A stretch of 7,001 bases of DNA from an uncultured Oscillospiraceae bacterium (GTDB taxonomy: Bacteria > Bacillota > Clostridia > Oscillospirales > Oscillospiraceae). Positions 1 to 5,375 of this stretch are shown here, piece after piece. The position numbers and the translations under genes are program-made. The DNA lies in contig CAJOIG010000104.1 of NCBI GenBank assembly GCA_905234575.1, positions 1-7,001 of the forward strand, given 5' to 3'. Under the pieces are notes generated by a model that saw only the letters and a program-made list of their open reading frames with translations, had not been told where the DNA came from and did not search any database. Position 1 is the stretch's first letter; each line of letters opens with the position of its first letter.

Positions 1-2109
1 TTACTGCGCGATCCATTCCGCAAAGCTCATGGCGCCGAACTGCGTGACATACATTTCAAAGGGGAACGCATTAATGTCCGCTCCAAACCCGACGCTGTCC
101 AGCTCTCCCAAGGCCATCGAACGTGCGCCTTCATCAAAGCCGGAGCCGTCGCCGCCGTTGCCGGCATAGTTTGTCATATATTCACGGAGATAGGCTTCGT
201 ACCCGTCGTATTCCTCTGCGGTCACAGGCTGAGCGGTGTCCTGCAGGGTGTTGTTCTGATTCTCCGTGCCGTCTGTAGCAGGAACCGTCTCTTCCGCAAC
301 GGTCACAGCGCCCGCCGCAGGCGTCACGATGATCTCGCCGGACCAGCTTCCGCCCGCACTCACATCCACAGGCTGACCGTCCACCGTGACGACGCCGTTC
401 AGCACCGCGCCGGGTTCGACCGTGAGGCCGGTGATATTGGAGGTATTCGTCACCGTCCAGGCAGCGTTTCCGCTGAGGGTCACATTGGTGCCCCAAACGG
501 TGTCATATCCGTCGAGATCGCGGAGGAAATTCGCGCCGGAGTCGATGTAGTCCGCGAATTTTGCATGCCATGTATCGACCGTGCCGGTGAAGATGTCGCC
601 CGTCAGGCTGGCGTCATCCATCAGGGTGATGTTCATGGCTCGGTGATAGTCCTCGTGGTTGATGTTGCCGACAAGAGCGGTCGTTCCGTCCACGATCACG
701 TCGATGCCGATACGGTCGGACACCTCGGCGTCGGCCGGGATCCAGTTGCCATGGGCGTCGGCGTTCAGCACCGACTGGATGAGAACGCCGGTATAGGACT
801 CGACATTCGCGTTCGTCAGATGGATGAGAGCGTTGTCCGAGCGGATCAGCACCGTCGCGCCGCGGGTGTACTCAAGGTAGGCGTAGTTTGCCTCCCCCGC
901 CTTGGCGATCCAGGCTTCCATGTATTCGCCCGTGGCATAGTCTTCGGGCGCCAGCTCCTCCGAGGTGGCGATGGTGGAGTCCTTCACATACAGGATGCCC
1001 TTCGCGTCGGAGATCTTCGCGCCGCCGCCCATGATATCGGGGACATGCATCATGACCGCGTTGCGGAAGCCCGTGACCGAGGACCCCGAAACGATATCGT
1101 CCTCGTGCGCGAAGGCCAGCGGATCGATGGACGCGCGGACGGCGAGCTCCGTGCCGCCGGAGGCCGCACGGATGGTGTTCGTGTCATAAGCGGCGTCGTC
1201 CGTGCCCAGGATGTACAGCTCGCCGAAGTTTGCGATGATGGAGCCGTATTCCGCGGACTCATACGTCGTGCCGTACAGGAAGTCGCGGCAGCGGCTGTCG
1301 GAATACGAGCAGTAACCGCCGAGCCGGGTCGCCGCGTAGCTGTTGTAAGCCACCATGTCGAGGCCCATGCCGACGGCGGAGTCGGTCGCCATGGCCGCCC
1401 ATCCGTCCGCCACGACGCCGGTGCCGTAATAATACGTCTCGCTCTCCCCGACGGAGAGCGCGGAGCGGTTGGCGCCGCGGACCATCAGAGTGGTCGCGTG
1501 GGGCCAGTTTCCCTCGTTGATGGGCGTGGCGCTCTCGCTCTCCAGGTAGGAATCGCGCGCCACGACAACCGTGTCGATATAGGCCGAGTCGTCAGAGCCG
1601 GAATACCGGTCGGAATCACTGCCTGCGTACAGAAGGCCCGTCTGCCCGACGGCATAAACGCCATCCAGCTCAAGGTACGCACCGCCCCGGGCGGAGGCAA
1701 GCGCCGCGCCGCCCATATCCGCCTTGGAGTCGAAGGACGCAAAGCCCAGCTTTTCCTGCGCGTTGGGATAGATCGCAAGGTCCGCGGCGTCGAACATCTC
1801 GCCAGAGCCGCCGAGCGTTACCGATACCGCTCCCTCCGTCGTGTCGTCGCCCTGGACGGCGACGAGGCCGGTGGAACTGCTCTCCGCCGCGAAGCCGGAG
1901 ATCCCGGCCGCGTCGAACGGAACGGACAGCGCAAGATCACTGCCCTCTGCCGTCTCGACGCCGTTGGCTGTGACGGTATAGGCGTAGGACGCGCCGCCCG
2001 AGGCTCCGCCGGAGGCCTCTCCGGACGCTTCCCCGGAGGCAAACGCGCCTGTGGTCAGGGCAAGGCACATACACAGCGCCAGCACCAGTGCCAAACTTCT
2101 TTTCTTCAT
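1..2109 (-). CDS. Secreted beta-helix-like (adhesin-like) protein, 702 aa
   Basis: The gene is complete: ATG at 2109, TAA at 3-1. An AAAGGAG ribosome binding site (2120-2126) lies 10 bases before the ATG. Residues 1-24 are a Sec signal peptide (KKR, hydrophobic core, AFA cleavage site). A Ser/Gly/Glu/Ala linker follows (25-41). The body (about 42-600) is a series of short beta-prone stretches broken by Gly, Asn and Asp turns, as in right-handed parallel beta-helix proteins. Residues 479-573 match the C-terminal region of the upstream 981-residue protein (LVG, N-x-TL, TG-x-I, then TLSGNAAWTVT). A linker (about 600-628) leads to an acidic, aromatic tail ending MSFAEWIAQ. The mature chain is acidic, with only seven Lys. 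Cys267 and Cys274 might form a disulfide. I see no LPXTG, SLH repeat or C-terminal membrane segment. It probably acts outside the cell as an adhesin-like or structural protein; no catalytic motif was recognised. Likely cotranscribed with the upstream gene. Gene and export are near certain; fold is moderately sure; function is unknown. Confidence -1.
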   Translation of the reverse strand: MKKRSLALVLALCMCLALTTGAFASGEASGEASGGASGGASYAYTVTANGVETAEGSDLALSVPFDAAGISGFAAESSSTGLVAVQGDDTTEGAVSVTLGGSGEMFDAADLAIYPNAQEKLGFASFDSKADMGGAALASARGGAYLELDGVYAVGQTGLLYAGSDSDRYSGSDDSAYIDTVVVARDSYLESESATPINEGNWPHATTLMVRGANRSALSVGESETYYYGTGVVADGWAAMATDSAVGMGLDMVAYNSYAATRLGGYCSYSDSRCRDFLYGTTYESAEYGSIIANFGELYILGTDDAAYDTNTIRAASGGTELAVRASIDPLAFAHEDDIVSGSSVTGFRNAVMMHVPDIMGGGAKISDAKGILYVKDSTIATSEELAPEDYATGEYMEAWIAKAGEANYAYLEYTRGATVLIRSDNALIHLTNANVESYTGVLIQSVLNADAHGNWIPADAEVSDRIGIDVIVDGTTALVGNINHEDYHRAMNITLMDDASLTGDIFTGTVDTWHAKFADYIDSGANFLRDLDGYDTVWGTNVTLSGNAAWTVTNTSNITGLTVEPGAVLNGVVTVDGQPVDVSAGGSWSGEIIVTPAAGAVTVAEETVPATDGTENQNNTLQDTAQPVTAEEYDGYEAYLREYMTNYAGNGGDGSGFDEGARSMALGELDSVGFGADINAFPFEMYVTQFGAMSFAEWIAQ
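1987..2037 (-). repeat. Low-complexity Ser-Gly-Glu/Gly-Ala linker (residues 25-41)
   Basis: Directly after the predicted signal peptidase site the protein reads SGEASGEASGGASGGAS, four imperfect units of S-G-(E/G)-A. At DNA level this is a degenerate 12-base tandem repeat rich in TCCGG and GGAGGC. It is probably a flexible spacer between the mature N-terminus and the beta-helix body. The same type of linker follows the signal peptide in the other two genes here. Confidence -1.
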
Positions 2110-2146
2110 GTTTTATTCTCTCCTTTCTGTTTTACGTAAAAGCAAA
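2110..2146 (-). promoter_or_regulatory. Intergenic gap with 12-bp palindrome and ribosome binding site
   Basis: The 37 bases between the two minus-strand genes hold a perfect 12-base palindrome, TTTTACGTAAAA (2130-2141), just after the upstream TGA, then the AAAGGAG ribosome binding site (2120-2126) of the 702-residue protein. I see no room for a full sigma-70 promoter and no GC-rich stem with a T run that would be an intrinsic terminator. This supports read-through from the 981-residue gene. The palindrome could be a small operator or mRNA-processing element, or simply chance in an AT-rich gap. Confidence -1.
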
Positions 2147-5092
2147 TCACTTCGCCGGTTCGGCGGACACAGCCTCTCCGGAAGCGGACACGGTCCCCTC
2201 GGCAGGGCGCACGGTCCATGTGCCGTCCGCGTTCTGCGTCGCGCTGCCGATGATCCGGGACGTCGCATCTACGGACAGCTCGTTCACGACACACTCCTCT
2301 GTGACGGTCCAGACAGACCCCTCCGTCAGCGTGATGCTGGAGGAGCCCACGGCCTCATCGCCCATCTCGCCGGAGGTGGCCAGCGCGGGATCGCCGTAGA
2401 TGACCGTACCGGTCCACTCGGAATTGACGAGCGTGGCGTTCACGGCGTTCGTGTTCTTAGGCGCAATATAGAAGTCGCCGACCAGCTCGCAGGTCTCGTC
2501 CGAGGCGCCCGTGACGTCCCATTTGGTGGAGCTGTTCTCGTTCACAAAGGTGACGTTCAGCTTGCCGCTGTTCTCCGCGGAGCAGATCAGGTTGTCCGCC
2601 GGGGTATAGATCGCCTGCTCCTCGGGCGTCAGGCCGTTCCACCACGCGGACTCCATACCGTAGTTCGTGTAGTTGTCGTTCACCAGCAGGCAGGAATCCA
2701 CGTTCACGACGGCGGGGGAACCGTCGGAGTAGATGACCGCGAACTTGTTGCCGCCGGAGTAGCCGGGGGTCTTGGAGCGGTCGAGATACCACCAGGTGAT
2801 GCCGCCCTCGTTGTAATGCGGGGTGTTGGCAGGGTCGATGAAGATGTTCATGGAAGAGCCGTAGGAGCCGCCCCGATTGACGATGTAATCGTACAGCGAC
2901 GCGTCAGCGCGGGTCAGATAATCGGCGTAGGATTCGTTTGCGCCCTGCGGCTCGATGCCGGCCTCCGCGCCGATGAGGTCGATGAACTCGTCGGGGGAGC
3001 CGACGACATAGGCGTCTTCCTCTGCCTGCGCGTCGTAGCTCGCGGCGATGCGGCAGTTCTCGACCCATAGTCCGGCGTCCTCGGTATTGGTGTTGCCGGA
3101 GGCGCGGACCTTCAGGCCCATGCAGCCCTGCAGGCGGCAGTTGAACGCGTAGCCATAGCCCGCAGAAGCGGAGCACAGGGCGGCGTCAAGGTTCGACGTA
3201 CAGTCGGAGTTGAAGACGTAGACCCAGCTCTCGGAGTAGCCGATGGTATAGACGCCGGCCGAGCGGAGGCCGTAGCACTTGGTGACCACCTGATTCGCGA
3301 CAATGGTGCCGCCTCCCTTATCGGTGGCAAGCGCCGTGCCGGCGTCCAGTCCGGAGACGATGACCGTCACGTCATCGGGGTGCTCGGTGAGTACGAGAGA
3401 GTTGTTCCCGTTCGCGTCCTGTCCCATAGCGGCATAGGAGTAGTCCGGGATCTCACTGGCCTCGGGATCGGTGATGTTCACGGAGCCGTCGGCGTTGATG
3501 AGGTTCGTGCCGTCAGTATTGAGGATGATCTGGCCGCCCTGCGATACATAGGGGCCATGGCCGCCGGAGGAAGCCGCGAAAATATCGCCGCCGCTAATGA
3601 TGGCGAGGCCTCGGCCAGTGGAGTAGATGGAGTTGTTTGTGCCCAGGATCTGGGGACGGTTCAGCCGCAGGATGGACGTATCGTAGTGGATATCGCTGAC
3701 GGCGATCTTGCCCTCGGTGCCGCCGTCCACATGGACCTGGGAGCCGACGCCATAGAAGTTGCCGGACTCCGAGGGGCCGCGGCCGCCGGTATAGCAGTAC
3801 ACGATCAGGTCGTCGATGGTGTACTCGCCCTCGCCCTGCGCGAAGACGGAGGCGTGGTCGACGTTGTCCGCGGAGTAGACCAGTTCCCCGTCCAGCGGGG
3901 AGCCGTCGGCCGAACTCTCGTCCACCATCTTGTACAGATATGTGCAGTACATAATGATCGTGCCCCGGGACGGACCGGAGGTCAGGTTCGCGTAGTAGTT
4001 GTGCAGGCGGATGATGTCATAGTCCTCGCCGTAGACGAGGCCCTGCGTCTCATAAACGCCGTTGATGACCTCTGCCTTGGTAAGATACTCGACCTCGGTC
4101 GCCTGAGAGGAATAGATCTCCTCGTACAGGCTCTCGCCGTACTTATAGTATACGCCTGTAGAGACGCCCAACGCGTGGACGTAATCGGTGACCTTGGCAT
4201 TAGGATCCTGGACCAAGTAGAGGTCGTCGGGAAGCTCCGCGCCGTCCGCCACCGCGGCGGGATTCAGATCCGTATAGGCGTATTCCGTTCCAGACGAGAA
4301 CGAGCGGGCCTCCGTCTCCCCCTCTTCCAGAGCGGCAAACGAGGCGCTGATCCCGGCAGAATCCGCGGAGAAGGTGTACGCAAACGTGTACTCCTGCAGG
4401 AAGTCGGTCACTTCGGTGGTCTTACCGTCCACGGTGATCGAGGCGATCTTATACCCCTCCGCCGCGCTGACGGTGATATAGGTGGGCAGCCCGTAGACGT
4501 CCTCCGGGACATAGTATGTGCCGGCCGGGATCACGGAGCCGTTTTCGTTATTCTCCACCGCGAACACAGCAAGGCCCGCGATGTCCGCGACATCCTTGCC
4601 GTTGAGCGCGGCGGAAACCGCCGCGGAAGATCCGGGCGCCGTGATGACGTAACCGGAGCAGCTCAGCCAGGGAGCGTCCGACACCGCCACAGACGCCGGA
4701 ATGACCCAGGCGACCGTATCGTTGAAGTCATGGATCGCCGAATCCGCGATGTATCCCAGCTCCTCCGGGAACAGGACCCAGGAACCGTCCAGCTTGTTGT
4801 TCGACATGACGGCGCCGCCGTTTCCGAGCGCCGTCACCGGCTGACCGGCCACAATGCCGGGCACCAGGACGACCATCTCTCCCTTGACGTACTGCGGCGC
4901 CTGGATGACGGTAATCGCCCCGTCCTCAACTGTGTACATCCAGCCGCCCTGCTCGTCGGTCACGGGGCCGGAGATCTCCACAGCCGGCGGCTCCGACGAC
5001 GATGTGCCGGACGCCTCCCCGGAGGCAAAGGCACCCATGCCAAGCATCAGCACCATGGCTGCCGCAAAAACTATACTCAGAATCCTCTTCAT
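2147..5092 (-). CDS. Large secreted mosaic protein: BspA-like LRR, InlB-like segment and beta-helix, 981 aa
   Basis: The gene is complete: ATG at 5092, TGA at 2149-2147. An ideal AAGGAGG (5099-5105) sits 6 bases before the ATG. Residues 1-23 are a Sec signal peptide ending GAFA, and the mature chain begins SGEAS. Residues about 48-136 resemble a degenerate BspA-type leucine-rich repeat (TpLRR/LRR_5), with the pattern VVLVPGIVAGQPVTALGNGG and later WVIPASV. Residues about 186-254 look like a divergent InlB B-repeat (ITVSAAEGYKIASITVDG, then YTF and ISASFA). From about 415 to 960 there are beta-helix-like coils with motifs typical of clostridial adhesin-like proteins: IYSTGRGLAIISGGDIFAAS, GHGPYVSQGG, ALATDKGGGTIVANQVV. 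The C-terminal end matches the 702-residue neighbour but stops at SAEPAK without the neighbour's tail. No LPXTG, SLH or transmembrane anchor is visible. Likely role: extracellular adhesion or glycan/host contact, by analogy with the LRR and beta-helix families; no enzyme motif seen. It is probably the first gene of the minus-strand operon. Confidence -1.
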   Translation of the reverse strand: MKRILSIVFAAAMVLMLGMGAFASGEASGTSSSEPPAVEISGPVTDEQGGWMYTVEDGAITVIQAPQYVKGEMVVLVPGIVAGQPVTALGNGGAVMSNNKLDGSWVLFPEELGYIADSAIHDFNDTVAWVIPASVAVSDAPWLSCSGYVITAPGSSAAVSAALNGKDVADIAGLAVFAVENNENGSVIPAGTYYVPEDVYGLPTYITVSAAEGYKIASITVDGKTTEVTDFLQEYTFAYTFSADSAGISASFAALEEGETEARSFSSGTEYAYTDLNPAAVADGAELPDDLYLVQDPNAKVTDYVHALGVSTGVYYKYGESLYEEIYSSQATEVEYLTKAEVINGVYETQGLVYGEDYDIIRLHNYYANLTSGPSRGTIIMYCTYLYKMVDESSADGSPLDGELVYSADNVDHASVFAQGEGEYTIDDLIVYCYTGGRGPSESGNFYGVGSQVHVDGGTEGKIAVSDIHYDTSILRLNRPQILGTNNSIYSTGRGLAIISGGDIFAASSGGHGPYVSQGGQIILNTDGTNLINADGSVNITDPEASEIPDYSYAAMGQDANGNNSLVLTEHPDDVTVIVSGLDAGTALATDKGGGTIVANQVVTKCYGLRSAGVYTIGYSESWVYVFNSDCTSNLDAALCSASAGYGYAFNCRLQGCMGLKVRASGNTNTEDAGLWVENCRIAASYDAQAEEDAYVVGSPDEFIDLIGAEAGIEPQGANESYADYLTRADASLYDYIVNRGGSYGSSMNIFIDPANTPHYNEGGITWWYLDRSKTPGYSGGNKFAVIYSDGSPAVVNVDSCLLVNDNYTNYGMESAWWNGLTPEEQAIYTPADNLICSAENSGKLNVTFVNENSSTKWDVTGASDETCELVGDFYIAPKNTNAVNATLVNSEWTGTVIYGDPALATSGEMGDEAVGSSSITLTEGSVWTVTEECVVNELSVDATSRIIGSATQNADGTWTVRPAEGTVSASGEAVSAEPAK
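2213..3850 (-). other. Right-handed beta-helix-like region of the 981-aa protein (residues ~415-960)
   Basis: Repeating short strands (SIYSTGRGLAIISGG, GGQIILNTDG, GGGTIVANQVV, AGLWVENCRIAAS, NVDSCLLVND, KLNVTFVNENSS, NATLVNSEWTGTVIYG, SITLTEGSVWTVT) are spaced roughly 20-25 residues apart and broken by Gly, Asn and Asp turns. That is the usual look of a parallel beta-helix. An insert at about 690-770, rich in acidic and aromatic residues, breaks the regular coils and may form a loop or side domain. Cysteines at 631, 640, 652, 657 and 680 cluster on neighbouring coils and could stack or pair. Exact coil boundaries cannot be set by eye. Confidence -1.
4331..4537 (-). other. InlB B-repeat-like segment within the 981-aa protein (residues ~186-254)
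   Basis: The stretch has the layout of the divergent InlB B-repeat/'bacterial repeat' family: a short strand, ITVSAAEGYKIASITVDGKT, an aromatic YTFAYTF strand, and an ending ISASFA like the family's usual T-I-x-A-x-F. Such domains are small beta modules common in secreted Firmicutes proteins, often beside LRRs, and are thought to act as spacers or adhesion modules. Assigned by motif layout only. Confidence -1.
4685..4951 (-). other. BspA-like leucine-rich-repeat segment within the 981-aa protein (residues ~48-136)
   Basis: The order is: GGWMYTVEDGAITVIQAP, a VVLVP strand, GQPVTALGNGG, then ELGYIADSAIHDF and WVIPASV. BspA/TpLRR repeats have the pattern Y-x-x-x-[DE]-G-x-[IV]-T, V-x-I-P, [GK]-x-P-V-T-x-I-G, I-x-x-x-A-F, V-x-I-P-x-S-V. 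The match is clear in spacing but degenerate in residues (VLVP for VTIP, SAIHDF for the usual AF). It reads as about two repeats, fewer than typical BspA proteins, so this may be a capped relic of a longer array or a short binding module. Confidence -1.
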
Positions 5093-5137
5093 GCTGTTCC
5101 TCCTTGCATCACACGATGTATTTCCTCTTACAATTGG

Positions 5138-5170
5138 ATATTACCACACAGCTTTAACCAAGTACATCAA
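5138..5170 (-). promoter_or_regulatory. Possible promoter of the minus-strand operon
   Basis: On the minus strand TAATAT (5143-5138) is preceded by TGG, fitting an extended -10 (TG-n). It lies 45 bases before the ATG at 5092. The best -35-like words are TGTACT (5166-5161, 17-base spacing, weak) and TTGATG (5170-5165, better but 21-base spacing). This is a tentative call. Confidence -1.
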
Positions 5171-5304
5171 AAAAGAGTAACAATTTCACCAATATTCTTA
5201 CATTTCATTTATTTTTGATCCCTTTTCAGAGCTGCACTTTGCCTTATCACGACGATTTTGATTTCACTTCGTTTATATTTGTCATTATTTGTGACAGAAG
5301 TGTC

Positions 5305-5333
5305 GTGAAGTCTGCGGTAGATACAATTATAAT
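5305..5333 (+). promoter_or_regulatory. Sigma-70-type promoter of the plus-strand gene
   Basis: A perfect TATAAT lies at 5328-5333, 42 bases before the ATG at 5376. At 17 bases' spacing the -35 box would be GTGAAG (5305-5310), matching TTGACA at three of six positions. Transcription would start near 5340, giving a 5' leader of about 35 bases. The perfect -10 with a poor -35 suggests activator dependence or a moderate promoter. The GTCGTGA half-site (5302-5308) overlaps the -35 position. Confidence -1.
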
Positions 5334-5375
5334 GGTTACAGCGAAGCAACGCGCTAAATCGAAAGGAGAATCCGC

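Larger units (their letters stand above)
5093..5375. promoter_or_regulatory. Divergent intergenic promoter region
   Basis: This 283-base stretch separates the minus-strand operon from the plus-strand gene and is visibly richer in A and T than the coding DNA around it. It carries the ribosome binding sites of both flanking genes (AAGGAGG at 5099-5105 for the minus strand, AAAGGAG at 5362-5368 for the plus strand), a strong plus-strand -10 box and a weak minus-strand -10 candidate. Small dyads occur here: GACA-GAAG-TGTC (5293-5304), and a separated inverted pair TCACGAC (5247-5253) / GTCGTGA (5302-5308). A shared region suggests coordinated control of the three exported proteins, but no known regulator site is recognised. 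No small gene was found in it. Confidence -1.

Noticed and set aside
1987..2046. CRISPR-like or mobile-element repeat in the GGAGGC/TCCGG-rich segments
   Set aside because: The repetition is explained by codons for the Ser-Gly-Glu-Ala linker; there are no spacers, terminal inverted repeats or transposase.
2040..2109. Lipoprotein signal, suggested by Cys residues in the signal peptide cores (ALCMC, and ALCLC in the plus-strand protein)
   Set aside because: The Cys lie inside the hydrophobic core without a small residue at -1, so they do not form a lipobox. A clear AFA site for signal peptidase I follows.
565..2139. Long plus-strand open frame (524 codons) opposite the 702-residue gene
   Set aside because: It is the antisense shadow of a GC-rich gene. 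The translation is rich in Val, Arg, Gly, His and Asp with no domain logic, no signal peptide and no ribosome binding site, while the opposite strand has all of these.
2110..2146. Intrinsic terminator between the two minus-strand genes
   Set aside because: The only dyad is the AT-only-armed TTTTACGTAAAA with a central CG; there is no GC-rich stem followed by a T run.
2051..3070. Plus-strand open frame (339 codons) across the junction of the two minus-strand genes
   Set aside because: It overlaps the end of one real gene, the intergenic gap and the start of another, and has shadow-type composition.
3380..5218. Long plus-strand open frame (612 codons) opposite the 981-residue gene
   Set aside because: Antisense shadow with the same Val/Arg/Gly/Asp-rich composition. 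It runs through the start, ribosome binding site and promoter region of the real minus-strand gene.
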